Shown piece by piece: positions 53,432 to 62,311 of a stretch of DNA of 64,000 nucleotides (the first letter of the stretch is position 1; every line of letters starts with the position of its first letter). This DNA is from Echinicola vietnamensis DSM 17526. GTDB taxonomy: Bacteria; Bacteroidota; Bacteroidia; Cytophagales; Cyclobacteriaceae. The notes under the pieces were generated by a model, which was not told where the DNA came from, searched no databases, and saw only the letters and a program-made list of their open reading frames with translations. Position numbers and translations under genes: made by a program. The stretch spans positions 70,001 to 134,000 of the forward strand of contig NC_019904.1 of assembly GCF_000325705.1 (NCBI RefSeq), read 5' to 3'.

Positions 53432-54283
53432 TTGGTAAAACAAGTGACCTCGACACCACATCAGCAAAAAGTAGCCATCCAAGGAATCAAAGGCTCCTAC
53501 CATTACCAGGTGGCCCTGAACCAATTTGGCCAAGACATTCATGTCATCGAGTGCCTGACCTTTTCGGACCTTGTCAAAAGCATCACTTCGAATGATGCTG
53601 ACATTGGTGTTTTGGCACTGGAAAATTCCATAGCCGGGGCCATCCTTCCCAATTATGACCTGATGGACAGAAACAACCTTCAGGTCATAGGTGAATTTTA
53701 CCTCCCCATTTCGCATCAATTAATGGTGCTAAAGGGGCAATCCATTGACGACATCACCGAAGTCCGGTCACACCCCATGGCCTTGCTGCAGTGCAAGGCT
53801 TTCTTTGAACAATATCCGCAAATCAAATTGATCGAAGATTTGGACACGGCATCAGTGGCCAAGGAAATCAGTGAACAGCACCTCCAAGGAGTGGGAGCCA
53901 TTGCCGGAAAGTCAGCCGCTGAATTTTACGGACTGGATATTTTAGCCTCTGATATTCAAACCATCAAAAACAACATCACGCGTTTCTGTATCGTTAAAAA
54001 TGCAGCTGACGCCAAACCGGTAATAGGGTTTGACAAGGCTTCGATCAAGGTCACCATTAAAAACGAACAAGGCAGCTTGGCCAAGGTCCTCACGACCATG
54101 AGTGCCTATCGGCTGGATTTGACCAAGATCCAGTCATTGCCCGTCATCGACCAACCGTGGCATTATGCCTTTTTCATTGACTTGCTCTTCGAAAACCTAG
54201 AGGATTACCAACAGGCCCTGAAAGAGCTGAAAGCCAATGGCCATCAAATCAAAGTTTTGGGAGAATACAAAAACACAAAATAG
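53432..54283 (+). CDS. pheA: Prephenate dehydratase
   Basis: 283 residues without a chorismate mutase domain, which is supplied by AroF. The catalytic region (about 15-195) has AIQGIKGSYHYQVALNQF, GVLALENSIAGAI and the Thr-Arg-Phe-like NNITRFCIV. The ACT domain (about 208-283) has KNEQGSLAKVLTTMSAYRLDLTKIQS for Phe feedback. Start is TTG 53432, or GTG 53444; no ATG is available. A 100-base gap with small hairpins separates it from aroA. Confidence 0.93.
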   Translation: MVKQVTSTPHQQKVAIQGIKGSYHYQVALNQFGQDIHVIECLTFSDLVKSITSNDADIGVLALENSIAGAILPNYDLMDRNNLQVIGEFYLPISHQLMVLKGQSIDDITEVRSHPMALLQCKAFFEQYPQIKLIEDLDTASVAKEISEQHLQGVGAIAGKSAAEFYGLDILASDIQTIKNNITRFCIVKNAADAKPVIGFDKASIKVTIKNEQGSLAKVLTTMSAYRLDLTKIQSLPVIDQPWHYAFFIDLLFENLEDYQQALKELKANGHQIKVLGEYKNTK

Positions 54284-54288
54284 CCGCC

Positions 54289-55449
54289 ATGATCGCTCCA
54301 GCACATCGCCTTGCCAACGTCAAAGAATACTACTTTTCCAAAAAGTTACGTGAGGTCGCCCGCCTGAAAGCGGAGGGGCATCCCATCATCAACATGGGCA
54401 TTGGCAGCCCTGACCTGCCGCCGCACCCAAGTGTTACCGAAGCCCTGAACCACTCCAGCGCACAACCGACGTCCCATGGCTACCAAAGCTACCAAGGCAT
54501 TCCGGCCTTGCGGGAAGCCATTGCCAGTTTTTATCAAAAACACTACGCGGTTTCCCTTTCCCCTACCGACGAAATATTGCCCATGATGGGCTCCAAAGAA
54601 GCCATCATGCACATATCATTGGCTTACCTTAACCCCGGCGACAAGGTACTGATTCCCAACCCCGGCTACCCTACCTATTCTTCTGTCACCGAATTGGTCG
54701 GAGCCAAAGCGGTTTATTACGATCTCAAAGAGGAAAACCAATGGCTTCCGGACATCGGCCAGCTGGAAGAACTGGCGCAATCAGGCATTAAGCTGATGTG
54801 GATCAACTATCCCCACATGCCCACCGGTGCCAATGCCTCCCGAGAGGCCTTGGAAGCACTGGTCACTTTTGCCAAAAAGCATCAGATCCTATTGGTCAAC
54901 GACAATCCATACAGCTTTATCCTCACGCAGAGTCCAATCAGTATCCTATCCATTGACGGCGCAAAGGACATTGCCTTAGAATTGAATTCGCTCAGCAAGA
55001 CCTTTAACATGCCCGGATGGAGAGTGGGCATGCTCTGCGGTCAGGCCAGCTACTTACAGGAAGTCCTAAAGGTCAAAAGCAACATGGACTCGGGGATGTT
55101 CCTGGGCATCCAGGAAGGTGCCATTGCAGCCTTGAACCTCGATCAAAGGTGGTTTGACCAGATGGACGCCATCTACCACAAAAGACGGGAAGCCGTTTGG
55201 AAATTGGCAGAAAGGGTTGGTGCCATTTGTGAGCGAAACAGTGCTGGAATGTTTGTTTGGGCAAAACTGGCCACCCAAACCACCCCTTCAGCACTTGTGG
55301 ACAAGCTGTTGTACGAAAACCATATCTTTATCACGCCGGGAGACATTTTTGGGAGTAATGGACATGGCTACATCAGGTTCTCCTTGTGCGTGCCGGAAAA
55401 CCTGATCCAGGAAGCTTTTGACCGGGTAAACAGCACTTGGACAAAATAA
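54289..55449 (+). CDS. Class I/II aminotransferase, probably aromatic
   Basis: 386 residues, PLP fold type I. INMGIGSPDLPPH, GYQSYQGIPALREAIASF, NPGYPTY, and the PLP-lysine motif SLSKTFNMPGWRVGM are clear; GYIRFSLCVPEN near the end has the substrate-carboxylate Arg. It resembles LL-diaminopimelate and aromatic aminotransferases. Its place between pheA and tyrA, 5 bases after pheA, suggests it aminates phenylpyruvate and 4-hydroxyphenylpyruvate, or prephenate. Confidence 0.88.
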   Translation: MIAPAHRLANVKEYYFSKKLREVARLKAEGHPIINMGIGSPDLPPHPSVTEALNHSSAQPTSHGYQSYQGIPALREAIASFYQKHYAVSLSPTDEILPMMGSKEAIMHISLAYLNPGDKVLIPNPGYPTYSSVTELVGAKAVYYDLKEENQWLPDIGQLEELAQSGIKLMWINYPHMPTGANASREALEALVTFAKKHQILLVNDNPYSFILTQSPISILSIDGAKDIALELNSLSKTFNMPGWRVGMLCGQASYLQEVLKVKSNMDSGMFLGIQEGAIAALNLDQRWFDQMDAIYHKRREAVWKLAERVGAICERNSAGMFVWAKLATQTTPSALVDKLLYENHIFITPGDIFGSNGHGYIRFSLCVPENLIQEAFDRVNSTWTK

Positions 55450-55471
55450 AAGGACAGAAAACACGATCCAT

Positions 55472-56320
55472 ATGAAGCAAATTCACATTATCGGACTTGG
55501 TCTTTTGGGCGGCTCTTTTTCACTTGGGCTCAAAAAAGCCTTGACGGGACTATCTGTTTCCGGATTTGACTTAAACAAGGGCCACCTGCAAGAAGCCTTG
55601 TCACTCGGCATCATCGATCGGGTCAGCGAAACCGTTCCTGCAGACACCGACTTGGTCATCGTGGCCACACCGGTGGATACCATCAGTGGAATTGTCAGTC
55701 GTTTGCTCGATCATATTCCCCCTGAAACCCTTGTTGTAGATTTTGGCTCTACCAAAGAACATATCTGCTCTTCCGTATCCGGTCACGCCCATCGCCAAAA
55801 CTTCCTGGCCGCCCACCCCATCGCCGGCACAGAGTATGCAGGTCCTTCGGCTGCTTTTCCAGACCTTCTGAAAGGAAAGATCATGATCTTGTGCGAAACG
55901 GATAAAACGGGTCCGGACCTTTGTAAGAAAGCCTATCGAGCTTTTGAAGCCCTTGAAATGCAAATCCGCATCATGGGGCCGCACGAGCACGACAACCAGC
56001 TCGCTTTCGTATCCCATTTGTCGCATATCAGCTCGTTTATGCTCGGCAAAACCGTACTCGATAAAATGGAGGATGACAAACACATCCTGAACATGGCTGG
56101 GAGCGGATTTGCCTCCACCGTCAGGCTGGCCAAAAGTTCACCATCGATGTGGACGCCTATCATGAAAGAAAACAAAGAAAATATCCTTGAAGCATTGAAT
56201 GGCTACATCGAAAACCTGGCATCCTTCAGAGACCACCTGGTAAATGACCAATACGAGGAATTGTCAAAAAACATGAAAAATGCCAATCAGATCGGTCAAA
56301 TCTTAAACTTTAAGAGCTGA
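55472..56320 (+). CDS. tyrA: Prephenate dehydrogenase
   Basis: 282 residues. N-terminal Rossmann motif IIGLGLLGGSFSLGLK, then VDFGSTKEHI and AAHPIAGTEYAGP, and a helical C-terminal domain with FVSHLSHISSFMLG. It oxidises prephenate to 4-hydroxyphenylpyruvate. There is no ACT domain, so Tyr feedback may be weak and attenuation more important. Last gene of the operon, 22 bases after the aminotransferase. Confidence 0.94.
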   Translation: MKQIHIIGLGLLGGSFSLGLKKALTGLSVSGFDLNKGHLQEALSLGIIDRVSETVPADTDLVIVATPVDTISGIVSRLLDHIPPETLVVDFGSTKEHICSSVSGHAHRQNFLAAHPIAGTEYAGPSAAFPDLLKGKIMILCETDKTGPDLCKKAYRAFEALEMQIRIMGPHEHDNQLAFVSHLSHISSFMLGKTVLDKMEDDKHILNMAGSGFASTVRLAKSSPSMWTPIMKENKENILEALNGYIENLASFRDHLVNDQYEELSKNMKNANQIGQILNFKS

Positions 56321-56329
56321 GAAATACAC

Positions 56330-57097
56330 TCACAAAGACTTAAAATAATCCATCGCCAAACGCAACCGGCTGCCATACCAAGAAAACATTTCTCCATCCA
56401 CCAGCATCACCTTGGCCCTTGGAAATTCCTTTTGTAGGACTCTTGCGTGTTTGGCTTGAAAAGGAAATGGCTCAGAGCTCAGCATGATGACATCGGGAAC
56501 TAACTCCCGAATCTCCTCCAAGGTCACCTCAGGGTAACGATCTTGCCCAATCAGGTTTTCAAATCCTGCCTGGGCCAGCATCTCATGAATGAACGTCTTC
56601 TTGCCAGCGGCCATGTAAGGTCCTTGCCAAATCAGGTAGACTGCAGTCCCTTTTTTTTCAAGGCCGGAACGAAACCGACTACCGATCTCCTGCACCAATT
56701 CCTTGGCCATATCATTTCTACCGGTGAGCTGTCCCACCCCTTCCATCATCTCAAGGGCATCCTCCAAGGTGAAAATATCGCTCATCCATACCGGATATTT
56801 GGCCACCAAGCGCTCAATGCCTTCCTTATAATTCTCCTCCTTGTTGCCAATGATCAAATCCGGCTCTAATTGGTCAATCACCTCAAAACGGAAATGCTTT
56901 GTTCCACCGATAATGGCCTTTTTCTGACGAAGACCAGATGGATGGACACAAAACTTCGTCACCCCCACCAACTGCTGTTCCAACCCCAAATCAACCAATA
57001 ATTCTGTCTGTGAGGGCACCAAGGAAACAATGCGTTTAGGAACACCCTGCACCCTTACTTCCCGACCCATCTGATCCATATATGGTTTAGTAGTCAT
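56330..57097 (-). CDS. Metal-chelate/cobalamin-binding protein (BtuF/FepB fold) without signal peptide
   Basis: 255 residues, helical-backbone binding-protein fold: RIVSLVPSQTELLVDLGLEQQLVGVTKFC at the start of the fold, LIIGNKEEN, and a late DVIMLSSEPFPF. It starts MTTKPYMDQMGREVRVQGVP, so no signal peptide or lipobox is present although the fold is normally periplasmic. No permease genes are adjacent. It may act in the cytoplasm or be exported by another route. The function of this signal-less subgroup is unknown to me. Confidence 0.85.
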   Translation of the reverse strand: MTTKPYMDQMGREVRVQGVPKRIVSLVPSQTELLVDLGLEQQLVGVTKFCVHPSGLRQKKAIIGGTKHFRFEVIDQLEPDLIIGNKEENYKEGIERLVAKYPVWMSDIFTLEDALEMMEGVGQLTGRNDMAKELVQEIGSRFRSGLEKKGTAVYLIWQGPYMAAGKKTFIHEMLAQAGFENLIGQDRYPEVTLEEIRELVPDVIMLSSEPFPFQAKHARVLQKEFPRAKVMLVDGEMFSWYGSRLRLAMDYFKSL

Positions 57098-57128
57098 TTG
57101 CTTTTTTACTTAAAATCGAATCTAAAAA

Positions 57129-57158
57129 AAATCCCCGAATGCTCCGGGGAATTTTTTA
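57129..57158. terminator. Hairpin with T runs on both sides
   Basis: AATCCCCG and CGGGGAATT enclose a short loop, with an A/T run on each side, so it can act in either direction. It lies in the 5' region of the binding-protein gene; a leader transcript from a match at 57288 would cross it. Confidence 0.65.
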
Positions 57159-57165
57159 ATATTAA

Positions 57166-57627
57166 ACCGTATGAAGAAAATCTTTAAGCATCTATCGTAT
57201 AATGCTGTGGGAAGCAGGGAAACAACTCCCTCCCCTAAATAGCTCATTTTATATTTGGGTCTATACCCTGACCGGGCATACATATGTCAAATTTACAAAA
57301 GTTTTTGAAACAAATAAACTTTCATTTACCTATTTTTATAAAATATTTAACCAAATCCTAAACAGTAAATCAAAGGTTAAAAGTCGGAAATCTATGCGAT
57401 CACAAATTAACACAACCAAACTTATTAAAACGATTTAAAGATATACAAACTAAAAAATAAATTTTACCTCAAATAAAACAATACACACAAAATAAAATAT
57501 CGAGCAAAGTATCACCAAGATCGTTCATCGATCATAAGCCCTACATATTCAAAAAATTTCGTTTCCTTTAATTCACTAACCTCCATCAAATCCAGAAGCC
57601 GAAGCATGGATTCATTTTACTGTTTCT
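57166..57627. other. Gene-free AT-rich intergenic region
   Basis: About 460 bases of very AT-rich sequence. TAAATTTG on the minus strand (57295-57288) and TATATTTG on the plus strand (57250-57257) match the -7 octamer, but -33 elements are poor. A 23-codon frame (57171-57242, MKKIFKHLSYNAVGS) follows the terminator; I cannot support it as a gene. Confidence 0.4.
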
Positions 57628-58110
57628 TTAAAATTCGGGGAATTCACGTATTTGACGATACGTTCCTGATGTGACATCAAACGCCAAGCACACGTGCTGC
57701 AAACCGTTACTGATGGCCATGAACCGGGCCTTAATGGTTTTGTTGTACACGCAGACCTGTTCGACCACTTTTTGGTTAAGCTTCACTTCAGGGGCTTTGC
57801 ATTCCACCAACAAAAACGGTTGTCCAGACCTGTCCAGCACCAATATATCAAAGCGTTTCTTCAGCCGGTTATATTCCAGCCCTTTTTCCAGGGCAAAAAG
57901 GCTCTTGGGATATTTTTTAAAGTTGATCAAATAATAAATGATATGTTGCCGAACCCATTCCTCTGGTGTCAATATCAAAAATTTCTTTCGTAAGGCATCA
58001 AAAATGGTTAATTTACCACTTTCTGTAGCCATTCGGAAATCAGTAGTTGGCAAGTTCAGGGGATTCTTCAAAAAGGGATAATCTGCAGCTGTCATGTCAC
58101 AAATATCCAT
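57628..58110 (-). CDS. Orphan HsdR N-terminal domain protein
   Basis: About 160 residues. The nuclease-like core has RFDILVLDRSGQPFLLVECKAPEVKL, i.e. the D...ExK motif of type I restriction R subunits (HSDR_N_2). No helicase, S or M subunits follow. Such stand-alone proteins are common in Bacteroidota and are not part of a known restriction system. The start is ATG 58110 (MDICDM) or 58095 (MTAADY); the frame opens at 58143. Confidence 0.83.
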   Translation of the reverse strand: MDICDMTAADYPFLKNPLNLPTTDFRMATESGKLTIFDALRKKFLILTPEEWVRQHIIYYLINFKKYPKSLFALEKGLEYNRLKKRFDILVLDRSGQPFLLVECKAPEVKLNQKVVEQVCVYNKTIKARFMAISNGLQHVCLAFDVTSGTYRQIREFPEF

Positions 58111-58136
58111 GCTTATTCTATCAAATAAAACCAAGA

Positions 58137-59777
58137 ATGACAAAAATGAAAAGATTCCACACCATCCTGTTTGGCATTATTTTACTGTTTTCAGCTTGTG
58201 CAAAAAAAGAAAACGTAGACCTCATTGTCCATAACGGGCTGATCTATACTGTCAATGGAGCATTTGAACAGGCGGAAGCATTTGCTGTCAAGGATGGAAA
58301 ATTTATTGCAGTCAATTCCAGCGAAACCATTCTAAAAAAATATTCGGCACCGAATATCATGGACCTGAAAGGTAAATTCGTTTACCCCGGATTGATCGAT
58401 GCACACACCCATTTCTACCGGTATGGCACCGGGCTAAAGGTCGCCGACCTGACGGGAATCACCTCCTTTGAAGCCTTGGTCAAAACCGTCAAAGCGCACC
58501 GCAAAGCCCATCCCAACCAAGCGTGGGTTCTGGGCAGGGGCTGGGACCAAAACCTATGGCCTGAAAAATCCTTCCCTGAAAAGTCCTTATTGGACGAAGC
58601 CTTCCCCAACACCCCTGTCCTGCTTACCCGGATAGACGGCCATGCCGCCATCGCCAACCAAAAGGCCTTGGATATGGGTGAAATCACCGCCACCACCGAC
58701 ATCCTTGGCGGAAAAATCATCCTTCAAAACGGAGAACCTACCGGCGTACTCATTGATAACGCCATCGGCATGGTCTCCTCCAAAATCCCTGAGATTTCCA
58801 CCGCAGAATCTCGTCAGGCACTGCTGGACGCCCAAGAAAATTGCTTTGCCGTAGGCCTTACTACCGTAGCAGATGCAGGGCTGGACAAGCCCATCATTGA
58901 CCTCATGGAAAGCATGCAGAAAGAAGGGGACTTAAAAATGCGCATTTACGCCATGGTAAACCCCACGGAGGAGAACATGGCATACTACTTTGAAAAAGGC
59001 CCTTTCCAAAACGAATCGCTGACGGTAAGAAGTTTCAAAATTTATGGCGATGGGGCATTGGGATCCAGAGGAGCTTCCTTACTCGCCCCCTACCACGACG
59101 CCCCGGACGAACTGGGCTTTTTGTTGAACACCCCCGAAAACTTTTTGTCACTGGCCGAAGACATTCACGACCATGGCTTTCAGATGAACACCCACTGCAT
59201 CGGAGACTCCGCCAACCGAACCCTATTGAACATTTATGCCAAAGTCCTGATGAAAGAAAATGACCAACGCTGGAGGATCGAACACGCCCAAGTGGTCCAT
59301 CCTCAGGACGTTGAAAAATTTGCCACCTACCACATCATTCCTTCGGTTCAGCCCACACATGCCACCTCCGATATGTATTGGGCGGAAGACCGTCTTGGCG
59401 AGGAACGTGTAAAACATGCCTATATTTACAAGGACCTGTTGGAGCAAAATGGATTGATCGCGCTGGGAAGTGATTTTCCTGTGGAAAGCATCAACCCGCT
59501 TTTTGGCTTCCATGCCGCAGTGGCCCGTCAAGACGCCAACAATTGGCCCACCGATGGGTTTCAAACCGAAAACAGCCTTACCCGTCAAGAGGCTTTGAAA
59601 GGCATGACCATCTGGGCTGCTTATGCCAATTTTGAAGAAAATCTCAAGGGAAGTATTGAAAGCGGAAAACTTGCAGACTTTATCATCACCAGCAGGGATT
59701 TGATGACCGCCCCTCATGAAAACCTGCGGGAAATCAAGGTAGAAGCCACCTATATCGGGGGAGAAAAAGTTTATTGA
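58137..59777 (+). CDS. YtcJ-like amidohydrolase, lipoprotein
   Basis: 546 residues. Lipobox LFSAC gives a lipid-linked Cys21. Metal sites: PGLIDAHTHFYRYG (about 80-95), and late HCIGDSANRTLL, RIEHAQVVHPQD and ALGSDFPVESINP. This is the Amidohydro_3 type found in YtcJ; substrates are N-acyl or cyclic amides, not known here. ATG 58137 (MTK) or 58146 (MKRFHT) both leave a good signal. Confidence 0.9.
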   Translation: MTKMKRFHTILFGIILLFSACAKKENVDLIVHNGLIYTVNGAFEQAEAFAVKDGKFIAVNSSETILKKYSAPNIMDLKGKFVYPGLIDAHTHFYRYGTGLKVADLTGITSFEALVKTVKAHRKAHPNQAWVLGRGWDQNLWPEKSFPEKSLLDEAFPNTPVLLTRIDGHAAIANQKALDMGEITATTDILGGKIILQNGEPTGVLIDNAIGMVSSKIPEISTAESRQALLDAQENCFAVGLTTVADAGLDKPIIDLMESMQKEGDLKMRIYAMVNPTEENMAYYFEKGPFQNESLTVRSFKIYGDGALGSRGASLLAPYHDAPDELGFLLNTPENFLSLAEDIHDHGFQMNTHCIGDSANRTLLNIYAKVLMKENDQRWRIEHAQVVHPQDVEKFATYHIIPSVQPTHATSDMYWAEDRLGEERVKHAYIYKDLLEQNGLIALGSDFPVESINPLFGFHAAVARQDANNWPTDGFQTENSLTRQEALKGMTIWAAYANFEENLKGSIESGKLADFIITSRDLMTAPHENLREIKVEATYIGGEKVY

Positions 59778-59898
59778 CAGCAGGAAACTTCCCACCCCAC
59801 AGGAAAAACCATCGCTGTAGACAGATCAGGTTTGCCCTAGCATTAACCGTGTCTTTCGCCGGTCAATTTCCTCAAACCTCCAGGCCTATCCAGTCATT

Positions 59899-60612
59899 TC
59901 ATTGGTCGACAGGAGCTTCCTCGAGTTTCAGATATGGCTTTACCCGGTCAAGCCAATCTTCGGAGAGGATCTTAATCCGAAGCAAATCTTCCACCCGGGC
60001 ATAGGCACCATGCTGTCCGCGATAAGCCACAATCACCTTGGCTTCACCATACCTGATATAGGGATGAGCCGCCAAGTCCTTTATCCCCGCTGTATTTAAG
60101 TAGAGATAACGATCGACAGCAGGGGTAAAGGTAAAATACTCAAATACCCTCTTGGCTACCGGCACTTTAATCCCGTACACATCCAACAACTGCTCTTTAC
60201 GGTGCAGGCCACCAAGGCTTTCGCGAAACTTTACGATTCTTGCTGCAAGGGTAGGCCCAATCCCCGGAACGACCTGCAAGACCACCGAGTCTGCCGCAGC
60301 AAAATCCATCTTGTTTAGCGTGGCTTGTTTACGTTGGTAAGCTTCCCACCTCCCCGTATCCTTGGCCAGGAAGGACCGATTTACGCGGGCATAACGTGCC
60401 ACCGAATCCTCTTTCACTGCTTGGAACATACTGTCTGCCTTTACGAGGTATTCTTGATATTGGGCACGGGCTTCTCGGTGCTGATACCAATGAAATCCTT
60501 TGGGGACCAGTGCCAGCACCACTAATACAGGGATCACCAAGAAAAAGCCGTTGGATTCTCGCTGCGTAAAACCAAAATACTCTTGTAAAAAATAGCGTAG
60601 TCTCTTTTTCAT
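59899..60612 (-). CDS. Helix-hairpin-helix (ComEA-like) protein
   Basis: 237 residues. One N-terminal helix (about 20-40, NGFFLVIPVLVVLALVPK) anchors it. A long linker leads to HhH motifs: VVLQVVPGIGPTLAARIVKFRESLG and YGIKVPVAKRVFEYF, then a second pair (LNTAGIKDLAAHPYIRYGEAKVIVAYR). Such proteins bind DNA at the membrane during uptake. Involvement in competence is inference; no comEC is in view. Confidence 0.82.
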   Translation of the reverse strand: MKKRLRYFLQEYFGFTQRESNGFFLVIPVLVVLALVPKGFHWYQHREARAQYQEYLVKADSMFQAVKEDSVARYARVNRSFLAKDTGRWEAYQRKQATLNKMDFAAADSVVLQVVPGIGPTLAARIVKFRESLGGLHRKEQLLDVYGIKVPVAKRVFEYFTFTPAVDRYLYLNTAGIKDLAAHPYIRYGEAKVIVAYRGQHGAYARVEDLLRIKILSEDWLDRVKPYLKLEEAPVDQ

Positions 60613-60854
60613 AATATTCGCATTCTACGGAACACCATAAACGGTTAAAAAAACACCAAAAATTTGTTTAAAAGGCACTATTGCTCTGATCATTGATTTC
60701 TTCAATACCTCATAAAATAATCATATTGGAATTATTTCCAAAGATTTACCATTATTGCACTGTAAAAATCAATTAAATAGCCCACTTACTATTTAGACAG
60801 ATTTTAAATTAATAAGAGCTGACAGAAATAATTCATTTCGTGGAGTTTCTGTAA
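60613..60854. other. Divergent promoter region between the HhH gene and hemA
   Basis: AT-rich, no gene. It contains the hemA -7 element at its right edge. I see no strong hairpin. Confidence 0.45.
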
Positions 60855-60862
60855 TAAATTTG
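60855..60862 (+). promoter_or_regulatory. Candidate hemA -7 element
   Basis: TAAATTTG, exact to TAnnTTTG, 21 bases before the hemA ATG at 60884. A TTG inside it opens the reading frame at 60860 but cannot be the start if this is the promoter. The -33 match is poor. Confidence 0.45.
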
Positions 60863-60883
60863 CACCATATAACAGTACCAATA

Positions 60884-62155
60884 ATGCAGCATAACTTTAG
60901 TGCCATAAGTCTTTCCTATAAAAACGCCCCGGTAGAGATCAGGGAAATTATAGCATTGGACGACAAGGCCATCCATTCTCTTTTGATAAAACTAAAGGAG
61001 TTTTTCAACGTGAAAGACACTTTGATTTTGTCTACCTGCAACAGGACAGAGGTGTACTATGCCCATGAACTGGATCTCAGCACAGAAATCATCAAGTTAA
61101 TTGGTACTGAAAAAGGGCTGCACAATGTAGTCTCCTACCTGGAGTATTTCACCATTATTCAAGACGACAAGAAAGCCATTGAACACCTTTTCAAGGTTTC
61201 CATGGGGCTTGAAGCACAGGTGGTCGGGGATATGCAAATCTCCAATCAAGTAAAAAGGGCCTATCAAGCATCTGCCGACATGGAAATGGCCGGGCCATTC
61301 CTTCACCGTTTGATGCACACGATCTTCTTTACCAATAAGCGTGTAGTACAGGAAACGGCCTTTCGGGATGGGGCTGCCTCTGTTTCGTATGCAGCGGTGG
61401 AACTGATTGAGGAAATCACTTCCAACACCATCAATCCCCGGATTTTACTTGTGGGACTTGGAGAAATCGGTGAAGACGTCGCCAAAAACATGGTGTATGT
61501 ACCAAATGCCAAAGTGACCATCACCAACAGGACTTATGAAAAAGCCCTTCAGATGGGGACTGAATTAGGGTATAACGTTATCCCCTTCGACAAAGTACAC
61601 CAAGCCATGCAGGAAGCTGATGTAGTGGTGTCATCCATTTCATCCTCCCGGCCCTTCATCACCAAGGAACTGGTCAAGGCATTTGACATTAAAAGCTATA
61701 AACTTTTTGTGGATTTGTCCGTTCCTCGCAGCATCGAAACCATCGTGGAAGATGTTCCGGGCGTGCTACTTTATAACGTGGACAACATTCAAAGCAAGAC
61801 CACTGAAGCACTGGAAAGAAGGCTGGCTGCTGTCCCACAAGTGGAAGGCATCATAAACGAAAGCATTGACGAGTTTTACAATTGGAAGAAAGAAATGATG
61901 GTATCTCCCACCATCAACAAGCTCAAAAATGCCTTGGAGCAGATCCGAATGGAAGAACTGGAGCGTTACATGAAAAATGCCAGTGAAGAAGAATATGCTG
62001 TGATCGACAAAATCACCAAGAGCATGATGCAAAAGATCATCAAAGTACCCGTGGTGCAGTTGAAAGCAGCTTGCAAAAAAGACCAAGCAGAAGAAATGAT
62101 CGGAATTATTTCTGATCTTTTTGACTTGGAAAAAGAAAACACCAAGCATTCATAA
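60884..62155 (+). CDS. hemA: Glutamyl-tRNA reductase
   Basis: 423 residues. The catalytic Cys52 is in LSTCNRTEVYYA. NADPH-binding LLVGLGEIGEDVAKN is near 190, and a dimerisation helix forms the C terminus. It reduces Glu-tRNA to glutamate-1-semialdehyde, the first step of haem synthesis. ATG 60884 (MQHNFSAISLSYKNAP) is chosen over an upstream TTG that overlaps the promoter. No other hem genes follow here. Confidence 0.95.
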   Translation: MQHNFSAISLSYKNAPVEIREIIALDDKAIHSLLIKLKEFFNVKDTLILSTCNRTEVYYAHELDLSTEIIKLIGTEKGLHNVVSYLEYFTIIQDDKKAIEHLFKVSMGLEAQVVGDMQISNQVKRAYQASADMEMAGPFLHRLMHTIFFTNKRVVQETAFRDGAASVSYAAVELIEEITSNTINPRILLVGLGEIGEDVAKNMVYVPNAKVTITNRTYEKALQMGTELGYNVIPFDKVHQAMQEADVVVSSISSSRPFITKELVKAFDIKSYKLFVDLSVPRSIETIVEDVPGVLLYNVDNIQSKTTEALERRLAAVPQVEGIINESIDEFYNWKKEMMVSPTINKLKNALEQIRMEELERYMKNASEEEYAVIDKITKSMMQKIIKVPVVQLKAACKKDQAEEMIGIISDLFDLEKENTKHS

Positions 62156-62251
62156 ACACAAGCATTAAAGTAAAGAGGCAATAATTTTGAAACATCCAGG
62201 ACAGATTTCAAGTCAAATTTGCCCTAGATGTTTTCTTTGTTTACGAGGCAA

Positions 62252-62286
62252 TTTTTTGAAAAACATTTGCTTTCGACTTACTTTAG
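62252..62286 (+). promoter_or_regulatory. Candidate promoter of the WG-repeat gene
   Basis: TTTG at 62255-62258 (within a longer T run), a 20-base spacer and TACTTTAG (62279-62286), seven of eight to TAnnTTTG. The predicted start, near 62290, is 22 bases before the ATG at 62312. Confidence 0.4.
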
Positions 62287-62311
62287 TGGCAACATAAAAA
62301 ACGCTACTTCA

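Noticed and set aside
57171-57242. 23-codon frame MKKIFKHLSYNAVGS after a hairpin, considered as another leader peptide
   Set aside because: No run of regulatory codons, no terminator or gene downstream on that strand.
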